From: Chara braunii
Lineage: Eukaryota > Streptophyta > Charophyceae > Charales > Characeae
Assembly (NCBI GenBank): GCA_003427395.1
Contig: BFEA01000351.1
Span: 1,267,659 to 1,298,306, forward strand
DNA: 30,648 nt
Direction of reading: 5' to 3'
Shown: piece after piece, positions 20,125-28,244 of the stretch
Position numbering within the stretch: the stretch's first letter is position 1
How the letters are laid out: each line of letters opens with the position of its first letter
The notes under the pieces: model-generated
The model's input: only the letters and a program-made list of their open reading frames with translations
What the model was told of the DNA's origin: nothing
The model's database searches: none
Translations under genes and position numbers: made by a program

Positions 20125-21283
20125 GCGTGTCGTATGCGGAAGGTCTAGGCAGTTGGACATAATCCAGGCAATGCATGATGGGCTAGCCGGAGGGCTCCGG
20201 TCATCCAAAGGAACTCTGACAAAAATTGCGCCACTTTATTTCTGGTCAGGTATGGCAGACATGGTGGCGACGTACTGCCAAACGTGTCTGGTATGCTAGG
20301 AAAGGAGTTCCGCACGTGTCTTCGAACCCCTTAGACCTACTCGGGTACTGGGGCCGGGGCACCTCGTCCACCTTGACCTCGCGGTTATGCCTGTATCAAC
20401 GGATGGATACAGGTATATCTTGGATGCAAGGGACAATCTTAACGGTTACGTTGAGGCCGTAACTCTTAAGAGAAAGACGGGGAAAGGAGTGGCCGATTGG
20501 ATAGAAGACTTCTACCTTAGGCACCCCTTTGTGCGCAGATTCGTAGCAGACAATGAAACGAAGTTCGTCATCTAGGATGTGTTGGGCAGGCTGAAGGCGC
20601 TGTGCATACCTATCAAGATCATCGAACCATATCACCCTGAGGCTAATGCACTTGTAGAAAGGGGGCACCGGACCTTGAAAAACACAATCGCTAAGTTGGC
20701 GGCGGATGACCTGGGGAACAGGCCTCGATACCTTAAGCAGGCGGTCTTCTCTGAGAACATGACGCCGAAAAGGACGACGGGATGCATTCCGACACAACTC
20801 TGGTATGGGAGGGAGATCGATTTTCCGGTGGAAGCCCTAGTTCTTACCTGGAACAGGCTAGATGACAATCCGCACATGTCTACGGAAAAACTAATTGTCG
20901 CACGTTGCCAACAGGTCGTGAGAAATGAGAAAGCCTTGGAGGATGTGGTCAGGCGGGTGATGGATAGCCGAATGAGGGACAAAGCAAGGTGGGACCAGGT
21001 GAAAAATATCCAGAAGGAGCCGCTCCAAGTAGGGAAAAAGGTGCTAGTTAGGAACTCGGCTCTTGAAAGCACGTGGTATGGGCAGCTGGGAAAGAGGTTC
21101 AAAGAGCCCTACAGGATCGCTAAGCAGGTGGGATTGAACATGTTCGAACTCGAGGATCTTGATGGCACTAGCATAAGAGGGTCATTTCCGGGACAGAGGC
21201 TGGTCATGTTTTTGAGCAGAGATTCGGTGGAACAATGGTTAAAGGAGGCTCAGGACAAGGAAACAGGAGAATTGACAACCTGA
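20072..21283 (+). pseudogene. int: Integrase: zinc-binding, catalytic core and C-terminal GPY-like domain, two stops
   Basis: One frame runs from 20072 to 21283, broken only by TAG at 20297-20299 and TAG at 20573-20575. The zinc module has His 20174 and a CQTCLVC cysteine pair, but the second zinc His (GGHR in the relic) reads Leu (codon 20195-20197). Catalytic residues are Asp 20375, Asp 20549 and Glu 20657, with 35 residues between the last two (D-35-E). The C-terminal part (20579-21283, 234 codons open) includes EPYRIAKQVGLNMFELEDLDG, equivalent to the GPY/F module, and ends without a chromodomain or a basic tail, unlike the minus-strand relic. It inserts the cDNA into host DNA. Inactive as found. 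Confidence 0.9.
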
Positions 21284-21668
21284 AAGACAGGCAGCTGGCT
21301 ATGATTTTATACCGCCTCCCTGCGGAAGTGATCATGATTGCAGGGAATTGTTCGTTTTTGTGCCTTCTTTCCCTTGGGGCATGGGATAACTGTCTGGGCT
21401 GGATATGAATGAGGATGGGAGCATGGGACAATGTACCATAGTTTTTGTGGGGCAATTCTGGGGACTGTCTACATGGGGTACCTACGTGCCGGGACGATGT
21501 GCCAAGGGTTCTGAGGGATAATGGGACTACCAATTATATGGGGGCAAGCAAGGGTTTTGGGGAACTACAAGAGGGAGTGGAAGGGAGTATGTGTGCGTAT
21601 GAGGGGATGCCGTGACTGTTATATGCGGACAGGACCAGGAAAGAAGAAAACAACAAGAAAGAATAAAG
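21284..21668 (+). other. Spacer after pol
   Basis: About 385 bp with no recognisable coding sequence, G-rich toward its end (GGGGATAATG-like words). An in-frame GTG at 21612 would extend the next reading frame leftward, but the first ATG is at 21669. Confidence 0.45.
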
Positions 21669-22253
21669 ATGGAGTTTGGGAACGAAAATGACAGCAACGC
21701 CATTAACAGGCCTTATGAGGAGCGACCAACAAGACAGGCTGGAGAGTCAAGCGCCACGAAAATGAAGTTGTATGACCACAATCTGGTTGTAAACAGAGGG
21801 GGGAGAAAGCAAGGGACCAGAGGACCGTCGCCCCTCAGAGAAGGGAAGCCAGTAGTTCTTCCATCAGACAGTGACACTAGCAGTGAGGAAGAGGCGAGCT
21901 TAGGGAAAAGGCAAAGGATGGAGGAGGAGGACCCCATTGAGGTCATAAACCTTATCAGCGAGGAGGAAGAGGATGAAGTAACGACACCCACAAGGGAAGT
22001 ATGGGGAAGAGAGGAGGACCCGGGGGTAGAAAATGACAAATGGATAAGGGAATTTGGACCGACTTTCAGTGACTGGTTCGATCAATGGGCCAGTATTTTG
22101 CGGTACGACTGGGCGATGAGAGGGAAAGAAAAGTTGACTAGAGGAGAGGACATAACCCCAACAACATTCTTCACGGAGGAGGCAATTCTTGGTTTGCAAA
22201 GGACAAAAAGACAAATGCAGCAAGAGATCGACGATCGTGCAAGGGAGGCTTGA
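21669..22253 (+). CDS. Uninterrupted post-pol acidic protein, 194 residues, with two SUMO-interaction-like motifs
   Basis: Not recognised as a known family. From ATG 21669 it runs 194 codons without interruption, although the neighbouring pol is full of lesions. Residues 62-75 read VVLPSDSDTSSEEE and residues 90-103 read IEVINLISEEEEDE. Both have a short Val/Ile/Leu core followed by an acidic/serine stretch, the pattern of SUMO-interacting motifs. KRQR (80-83) between them could be part of a nuclear-localisation signal. The second half contains Trp-rich FGPTFSDWFDQWASILRYDW (129-148) and a charged C-terminus. It lies where envelope or extra genes sit in some LTR elements, but has no signal peptide or membrane segment, so it is not an envelope protein. 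An intracellular, probably nuclear role is my inference. Confidence 0.65.
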   Translation: MEFGNENDSNAINRPYEERPTRQAGESSATKMKLYDHNLVVNRGGRKQGTRGPSPLREGKPVVLPSDSDTSSEEEASLGKRQRMEEEDPIEVINLISEEEEDEVTTPTREVWGREEDPGVENDKWIREFGPTFSDWFDQWASILRYDWAMRGKEKLTRGEDITPTTFFTEEAILGLQRTKRQMQQEIDDRAREA

Positions 22254-23209
22254 CGCAGGGCAACTGGACAGTAAAGGGGTAATAGACATAACAGGGAATA
22301 GTTAGAGAATGGGCAGGGCAAGAACCTGGGCAGGCAGAACTGCCATTTTGAGTCTTGCATTTGAACTTTCTAAGAATGGACTGCAATGAGACAACTTTCC
22401 AGTTTCAAATAGCTAAGGATTGGGCAGCTTCTTCAGAAAGGGCATGGGGATCATTGCACTCAAGAGTAGAACTACGAAAGGCTGGGTTTGTTTAAGAAAG
22501 CAAGGGGAAAACAGATGGGCCTAGATGAGACAAGTCTGTAATGTTGTTTTTTTGCATTCGAACCTTGTCTCCTTTTTTTTGGAAGAGCTGCGACATATCA
22601 GCTCCTTGGACTGAGGAAGTTAGCAGGGGATGGGTAGTCAGTGCTACTTTGTATAAGTACTCGCTCCTTTCGAAACCATGGGCATTTTTGGTAGTAAGAA
22701 GGGAACTAGGAATGATTGACTCTGTTTTGGGAGACGGGCGAGGGTATGTGAATCGTCGAAGAATGAAAAAAGTCGATGGCAGAGAGTTTTCTTTTGAGAA
22801 TTGTGTATTTATGGTTCAATGAGTCATGGCATGAGTTCTTGCGAGAGGTTAGGGGACCTATGGGTAAGGAGGCATGAGAAACCCTCTTCCCTAGGAGCCT
22901 AATCCAACCTATCCCAGACAAGTCCAGAGCAGTGACAAGGCATGAGAGATCAGAAAGAGGAAACACTGGTTGAGCAAATAATCTCCGCAATGGTTGAACG
23001 GTCGGGCGGGCTAGTGATGCGGGGGGTCGTGAGCCTCAAATTGAGCACGAGACGTTAAGTCGGGTGTATGTATGAACATGAGAATCGTGAATGGCACGAG
23101 ACAAAAGGGCAAAGGCATGCGTAAAACCCAAGAGATGGCCACCTTCTAACCTCCGAGACAGAGATAGGATCCGTGTCCTCGAGGCCCACCCCCTCGGGCG
23201 CTAACATTG
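22254..23209 (+). other. Non-coding internal region after the post-pol gene
   Basis: About 950 bp with no frame longer than about 95 codons and no recognisable motif. Nothing further is claimed. Confidence 0.5.
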
Positions 23210-23400
23210 GAAATGGACAAGGATGACCCTAACCAGGCCGTCCGACTGAAATGGATAAGGATGACCCTAACCAAGCTGTCCGACTGAAATGGATAAGGAT
23301 GGCCCTAACCAGGCCGTCCGATGGAAATAGATAAGAATGGTCCTAACCAGGCTGTTCGACTTGGAATTGGAAAGAACGACTCTAACCAGGTTGTTTGGAA
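23210..23400 (+). repeat. 38-bp tandem repeat, about 5 copies
   Basis: The unit GAAATGGATAAGGATGACCC plus TAACCAGGCCGTCCGACT starts near 23210, 23248, 23286 and 23324, exactly 38 bp apart. A fifth, more divergent copy starts near 23364. Confidence 0.9.
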
Positions 23401-23479
23401 TGACCCCTGACAAGGGTCATTCTTTGGAATTGGCACTGGAGTCCCCTTGCATGACTGTTTGAGATGGCCAAGATTGAGA

Positions 23480-23722
23480 AGAGTTGAGCCTTGGAAAAGA
23501 CATTCGACTGTGCGTTGGAAAATACGTTGGACCCAGCCTTGGAAAAGAGATTGGACTCATTATTGAAAGAGATATTGGATTGAGCTTTGGATTTGGATTG
23601 AGCTTTGGATCTGGATTGAGCCCTGGAATTGGACTGAACATTGAAATTGGACTGAGTCTTGGAATGGGCTTGAGCATTGGATTTGGATTGAGCATTGAAA
23701 TTGGAATGAGCACTAGAAATTG
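23480..23722 (+). repeat. 18-bp minisatellite (GGATTGAGCTTTGGATTT type)
   Basis: Units of 18 bp follow one another from about 23572 to 23720, with degenerate copies back to about 23480. Because 18 is a multiple of three, both strands show open frames with six-residue repeats. I treat these as by-products of the period. Confidence 0.9.
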
Positions 23723-24034
23723 CATTGCATAAACAGGGGACCCTAGGCAACTTGAAATGGACATGAAAATAACATTGAAAGGGATTTCTCTTTCCTTCTA
23801 GTCCTTGGCCTCAGCAAGAGGGGGATACCGGTGCTTGCACCGCGACCCCAAGACCTCTATCCCTTAAAGGGAAAAGTCTCAGCGCGACCTGTTCCTCTTA
23901 CAAAAGGATGAGGGTTAAAGGACCAAGGCACCTACCACTTGGATCGGTGCGGGACGTCCGGAACTGACCCCGACAATGAGCTCTAGTCGGGGAGTTCAAA
24001 CTGCGCCTCCTGTTGAACGCCTAAATGTCAAAGG
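23723..24034 (+). other. Non-coding stretch between minisatellite and degraded frame
   Basis: About 310 bp, no gene or repeat recognised. Confidence 0.4.
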
Positions 24035-24532
24035 GTGAGAGGACCAAATGGGCGAGAGAGACATTCTCATCTAGTCTATTTTGCTACTCTCCAACCACAC
24101 GCCATGTCATATAGGGGTGTCATGGTCGTTTGGGTCGGACCTCGGTTGCCCGCGCTAAGTTGGGTGGCACTGTCCAAGGGGAGAGGCTGGCGTGGTACCG
24201 GGTGGAGGCCGCCACCACCACGGGGCATTGACACTGCCCTGCCGGAACATTACAACCGTTTCGAGACTAATTGCGAGGTCTTCGTAACTACACTCGTGGA
24301 CTAATTGAGAGTCCCAACTCTCTTGAAAGGAAGAGGCCAGATCAGGAAAATTACCACTCGGGAGGAACGATTCACGAGGAATGTTCGTAAGGTTAGACGA
24401 AGCCCTGAAAGGCTTGGACTAGACCTGCCTGCCAGACGTGAGGAGGAACCTCAGTATTGGTGCTCGCCACGTAAGAGAAGAAAGGTCGGACCGAGTAGGA
24501 GGATGAGGCGTCGTTCGCTGGGAAGGAACTGA
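24035..24532 (+). pseudogene. Possible degraded coding fragment with a classical nuclear-localisation-like cluster
   Basis: One frame is open over 166 codons apart from TAA at 24302-24304. The second half is very basic: RKITTREERFTRNVRKVRRS, then RRSPERLGLDLPARREEEP, then SPRKRRKVGPSRRMRRRS, which contains a PRKRRKV monopartite-type signal. The RRSPERLG segment resembles the tails that end some retroelement polyproteins, but I cannot assign it. It could instead be GC-rich sequence that is open by chance. Confidence 0.3.
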
Positions 24533-24619
24533 TCACTCTTCCTTTTGTGAAGCGGACGAGCTTGTGTCCTTGACTACGGTTGGTGGGCCAAATGTCTACC
24601 TCCGAGTGAGAACCAGTCG

Positions 24620-24653
24620 CGCGATGGGGACATCGCGTTTTGAGTGGGGGGAA
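24620..24653 (+). promoter_or_regulatory. Hairpin plus polypurine tract, copy 1
   Basis: CGCGATG (24620-24626) and CATCGCG (24631-24637) form a perfect 7-bp hairpin with a 4-base loop, followed four bases later by GAGTGGGGGGAA (24642-24653). The same arrangement occurs at 25970-26002, just before the 3' LTR. This upstream copy is not followed by recognisable LTR sequence. Confidence 0.7.
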
Positions 24654-24674
24654 GGGGTGTCATCTACCAGTGAA

Positions 24675-25020
24675 AATGCATGCAAAAGACTTGTGTAATT
24701 GGCTTTGCATGAGCCTGAGAAAATGGGGCCTAGCAAGATGCCCAGGACAGAAAAGACTTGTGTAATTGGCCTTGCAAGGGCCTGAGAAAAGAGGGCCTGG
24801 CAAGATGCCCAGACGAGAAAGAGACTTGTGGGACTGATTTGACATGAGCTTGAAAATGGGTCGGGCAAGACGTCTGGAAAAGAAAAGACTCGTATGATGG
24901 ACTTGGTATGGATCTGAGAAAAAGACTGGCAGGCTGGGAAACAGATGAGTAATTGGTTTGAACGAGCTTGAGATGTAGGTCTGATAAGGTGCCCAAGAAA
25001 AGAAGTGCATAAAGGACGAA
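24675..25020 (+). repeat. ~67-bp tandem repeat, 4-5 copies
   Basis: The word AAAAGACTTGTGTAATTGG and the later words CTGAGAAAA and CAAGATGCCCAG recur at spacings of 67, 67 and 65 bp (AAGAC near 24686, 24753, 24820 and 24885), with one more degenerate copy. Minus-strand frames across it are repetitive and not considered genes. Confidence 0.85.
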
Positions 25021-25225
25021 CTGAGTACTGCACATGGAAAGATAAGCAAAAGGCAAGGAAGGACAAAAGGGTGATATGCATATGGAATTAGCAGGACCTG
25101 AGAAAGGCCGGGTCAAATGACTCGGGGGAAATCTATGTGGATTTGGCAAAGTCTGAGCTCCGGGGAAGGTTGACGGGAAAGCATGGATTGCAGGGCCAAG
25201 AGACCCGAAGGAAAGAAAACATTGA

Positions 25226-25765
25226 AAACATGGATTGCACGGACCGATAAACAGATCGTTTGTGGATGTTCTAAGAATAATGAATAAGACGAAACCAGAA
25301 TGGTGTCTTCTCGAGAATGTTTTCTCAATGAAATGGAAAAATAGATTTGAGATTACGAAGCACTTGGGAGAGTTGTGCCTGTGTTCATTGATTCGAAGTG
25401 GGCATCACCACAGCAAAGGCGGCGGTTGCACCGAACGAACATCCTTCTTCCGGAGCAAATGTCTGACATTGAGCTACATCTGAAAACTTGCCTACAATTT
25501 GTTATCAACAATGCCAAGGCATATGAAGAGAAAACCAACTGTGTTATGTCAACAAATTGTCACCCTGGGAATAAAGTCAGCAGGCCAGTAAGCTAAGTGC
25601 GTGAAGCAAGGAGAACCTCGTCTGCTTCATGCTACGGAAGTCGAAAGAATTATTGGCTACCCTGCTGGGCATACAGAGTTGACTGAAGAGGAAGTTTGTG
25701 TCTCGATTGAGGGAAAGATAAAGAATCAGAGCTATGATGGAAATCAACAACCTGGTCTAAGCTGA
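25226..25765 (+). pseudogene. C5 cytosine DNA methyltransferase, C-terminal fragment, two frameshifts
   Basis: Three motifs of the C5 family appear in the right order. LLENVFSM (Glu-Asn-Val codons 25313-25321) is motif VI. FIDSKWASPQQRRRLHRTNI (motif VIII, Q-x-R-x-R with Gln 25411, Arg 25417 and Arg 25423) lies in the next frame, after a one-base loss near 25373. RLLHATEVERIIGYPAGHT (25619-25675) is motif IX, in the first frame again after a shift between about 25560 and 25592. The ENV-x2-M form and overall reading resemble DNMT3-like and prokaryotic-type enzymes. The SAM-binding motif I and the Pro-Cys motif IV are not found upstream, where the 67-bp repeats and a TGA (25223) lie, so this piece cannot be active alone. 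Retrotransposons carrying cytosine methyltransferases are known from dinoflagellates and charophyte algae. Confidence 0.75.
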
Positions 25766-25969
25766 AGGAAGAAAAGAGAGGCCTAAAGAAGAACCTTTGA
25801 CTCCCCCATACCCTCCTCCGCCCCAAGGGGCGAGAAGCTAAAGGAAACCCTGAGAAAGGAATGGAAAAAAAAAAAACAAAGGACCCGGGCAAGCTAACTA
25901 CCCATCTTGCCCCGCCCCCCCTTCCGCCCTGTCTACCACTCCCGAATCTTTACTGACTATGGACTGGTG
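25766..25969 (+). other. Short non-coding stretch before the 3' polypurine tract
   Basis: Contains a run of 12 A (about 25867-25878) and a C-rich stretch (25909-25922). GTCTACC followed by a short spacer recurs before both hairpin copies (about 24592 and 25931), so the duplicated segment begins upstream of the hairpin. Confidence 0.45.
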
Positions 25970-26002
25970 CGCGATGAGGACATCGCGAATGAGTGGGGGG
26001 AA
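25970..26002 (+). promoter_or_regulatory. Hairpin plus polypurine tract, copy 2, at the 3' LTR border
   Basis: CGCGATG (25970-25976), loop AGGA, CATCGCG (25981-25987), then GAGTGGGGGGAA (25991-26002). The next bases are TGTGTCGGGA, a normal LTR start (TG). A purine-rich tract directly before the 3' LTR is where plus-strand DNA synthesis is primed in LTR elements. The perfect 7-bp hairpin just upstream is unusual. Confidence 0.7.
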
Positions 26003-26425
26003 TGTGTCGGGACTGGTGAGTCCCTAATGACTTCCAGTCACTCGCGAGACTGTACATGGCTAATTTGCGTACGGCAAAGAAAACCAGAGGCAAGAAGGAT
26101 GGAAGGATCAAGGCTTAGGCATAGGCGCTAGGAACCTAGAAACTGCCCAAAGTCGTCGGGACCAATGGACTAAGAAGAAAATTGACAGAACGGGGAGCGG
26201 CGGAGGCACGCAAGAAAGTGGCAAAGGCGACCTTTCCCCCGAAACGGAGAAGGACCGCCAAGAAAAGTGGTGACGTAGGAGGCGCGCTGCAAAGAGAGAA
26301 AAAAAGCAAGGGAAATGGGTGAATAATACGTAAGGCGCCGACACGAGAAAACGTAGCCGGGCCAAGTAGGCCGCGAGGACGCGGCAGCAAGGGGGTCATG
26401 GGCCAAGTGAGGACTCACGCCTAGC

Positions 26426-26755
26426 GGGACAAGGTGTCGAGGACCGCATGAGATCAAGAGAAGATGCGGTATCGGCGGGACAAAGTGTCGGGGACCGCGT
26501 GAGACCAAGAGAAGATGTGGTACCAGCGGGACAAGGTGCCAGGGACCCCGTGATATCAAGAGAAGATGCGGTACCGGTGGGATAAAGTATCGGGGACCTC
26601 ATGAGACCAAGAGAAGATGCGGTACCGGCAGGACAAAGTGTCGGGAACCGCGTGAGACCAAGAGAAGATGCGGTACCGGCGGGACGAAGTGCCGGGGACC
26701 ACGTGAGATCGAGAAAAAACATGGTACCGGCGAGACAAAGTGTCGGGTGCGGCGC
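26426..26755 (+). repeat. 51-bp tandem repeat in the 3' LTR, about 6.5 copies
   Basis: Copies start at 26426, 26477, 26528, 26579, 26630, 26681 and 26732, exactly 51 bp apart. Each begins GGGACAAAGTGTCGGGGACC and contains AGACCAAGAGAAGATGCGGT. Because 51 is 17 codons, all three minus-strand frames are open and show 17-residue repeats. I do not regard these as genes. Confidence 0.95.
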
Positions 26756-27340
26756 CAATGGGACAGGTGCGAGGACCGCGTGGGGCTAGGCGGAAAATGC
26801 GGAACCGATAAGGCAAGTACCGGCGGGACCACCGGCGGGACAAATTACGGCGGGACTAGTGTCGGGGACTAGTGTCAGGGACGAGTGTCGGGAACTAGTG
26901 CGGGACAAGTGGCGGGGACCTGTGACGTCCCAAGGAAAAATGGTGGTACGACATGTGGTGCAAAAAAAATAAGGCAAGTTGCACCGTCAAGATCGGAGAT
27001 CTTGACGACCAAAAATATTAGCACCACTAGTGCAAGCAAGCACTAGTGGGAGCAAGCGGGAGGGCCAAAAGAAAAATAAAAAGTAAAGAAAATAAGTGTT
27101 AGAGGCATGGGAGCAATCCGAAAAATCTCGGATTGACCTCCCCCAAGGAAAATGGAGTCGTAGGGGCTCGATGAGAATAATAGGCCTCCCGGAGAAAATC
27201 GGTGCATGAGGGCCTACCGTTTGGAACGGAGAGGCGCAAACGGTGGCTCCCAAGAACATGGAAGGGCCATAACTGCAGTCCGAAAAATAACAGACTGACC
27301 CTTGGGCATAGGAAGGGTCAAAGCTAAGAGGAAGAGGCAA

Positions 27341-27710
27341 GAAAAGGGCCTTAACGGCTAGTTGACACTTGACATGCAAAAAGAAAAAGAAAAAGAAAAA
27401 GAAAATGTGGGAGAATAAGACAAGGAGAGTGAGAGGGAGTGAGTGAGTTGGTCGTCAATAGGGACTGCAACAAGTAGAGATTGCCAAGTCCCAACTGTCC
27501 AAGGAAAGAGGAAAAAGAAAAACAAAGAAAAAAAAATTGAGAAAAGGGCCTTAATGGCTAGTTGACATTTGGCATGCACAAAGAAAAAGAAAAGAAAAAG
27601 AAAATGCGAGGTGAGGGAGGATGAGCGAGTTGGCCGTCAGTTGGGACTGCAGCAAGTAGGGACTGCAGCAAGTAGGGACTGCTTAGCAACAACTGTCCAC
27701 AAGTGGAGGG

Positions 27711-27745
<35 letters not shown>
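27341..27745 (+). repeat. 200-bp tandem duplication and A35 run inside the 3' LTR
   Basis: GAAAAGGGCCTTAACGGCTA at 27341 recurs with one change at 27541, and the following purine-rich and GGGACTGCA segments recur in the same order. The second copy ends in 35 consecutive A (27711-27745). The 5' LTR has only one copy (around 6357-6560). Confidence 0.85.
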
Positions 27746-27749
<4 letters not shown>

Positions 27750-27843
27750 GAGAAAGTCAAAAGGGCACTAACGAACGAAAACGGCCACCTAGGGGAGAGA
27801 TTTTGGACCAGATTCTTTTTAGCAATGTGACGGTTATAAAGGA

Positions 27844-27890
27844 CCTTGATTTTCTTTGATTTATACAGAGAAAATTAAAGAAAATCAAGG
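27844..27890 (+). repeat. 19-bp hairpin in the 3' LTR
   Basis: The arms 27844-27862 and 27872-27890 pair at 18 of 19 positions, and the exception would be G-U in RNA. The loop is 9 bases. The homologous 5' LTR hairpin is at 6660-6698. Confidence 0.85.
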
Positions 27891-28056
27891 CCCCTTGCAA
27901 CCGAAAAATAACGGAATGCGTGGGGGAGGCCAAAAACAAGTTTTGAGTGTACCGGGAGCCAAAATTGAGACCGGATGCCCTTGGAAATTGGCCGCTTGAT
28001 TTTCTTTTGGTAGGACGCTAGTTGGAGGAGATTGAGGCAAGGAAAACTGCCCCTAG

Positions 28057-28244
28057 TGCAGTCCGAGATGCAACGGACTGCATAACGAGGGACAAACATA
28101 AGTTTTTGGGCCTCCGGGAGCCAAAATTGAGTCAGGATGCCTTAGGAAAATAAGCGCCTTATTTTTCTTAGGCATGGGGCATGACGTGGGACTGTGGGGC
28201 TAGCAAAGTGGTTGTGGATGCAGTCCGAGAAATAACGGACTGCA
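28057..28244 (+). repeat. Two perfect TGCAGTCCG/CGGACTGCA hairpins within a ~160-bp tandem duplication
   Basis: Perfect 9-bp arms lie at 28057-28065 with 28074-28082, and at 28219-28227 with 28236-28244. Both loops are 8 bases (AGATGCAA and AGAAATAA). They sit 162 bp apart, at matching positions of two tandem units that also share CGGGAGCCAAAATTGAG. Confidence 0.9.

Noticed and set aside
21669-22253. Envelope-like gene, because of its position after pol
   Set aside because: No signal peptide, transmembrane segment, cysteine pattern or fusion-type segment is visible. The protein is acidic and hydrophilic.
23382-23764. Hexapeptide-repeat frames on both strands
   Set aside because: An 18-bp minisatellite is open in several frames on both strands at once, so openness is not evidence of coding.
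26426-26755. CRISPR-like regular spacing
   Set aside because: The whole 51-bp unit repeats with no unique spacers, and the context is a eukaryotic LTR.
26170-26843. Minus-strand frames with 17-residue repeats
   Set aside because: They follow directly from a 51-bp (17-codon) tandem array with no stops in its unit. No start context or domain supports a gene.
27711-27745. Poly(A) tail of an inserted SINE or processed transcript
   Set aside because: The A run ends a 200-bp tandem duplication of LTR sequence and has no foreign sequence or target duplication beside it. Slippage within an A-rich tract is enough.
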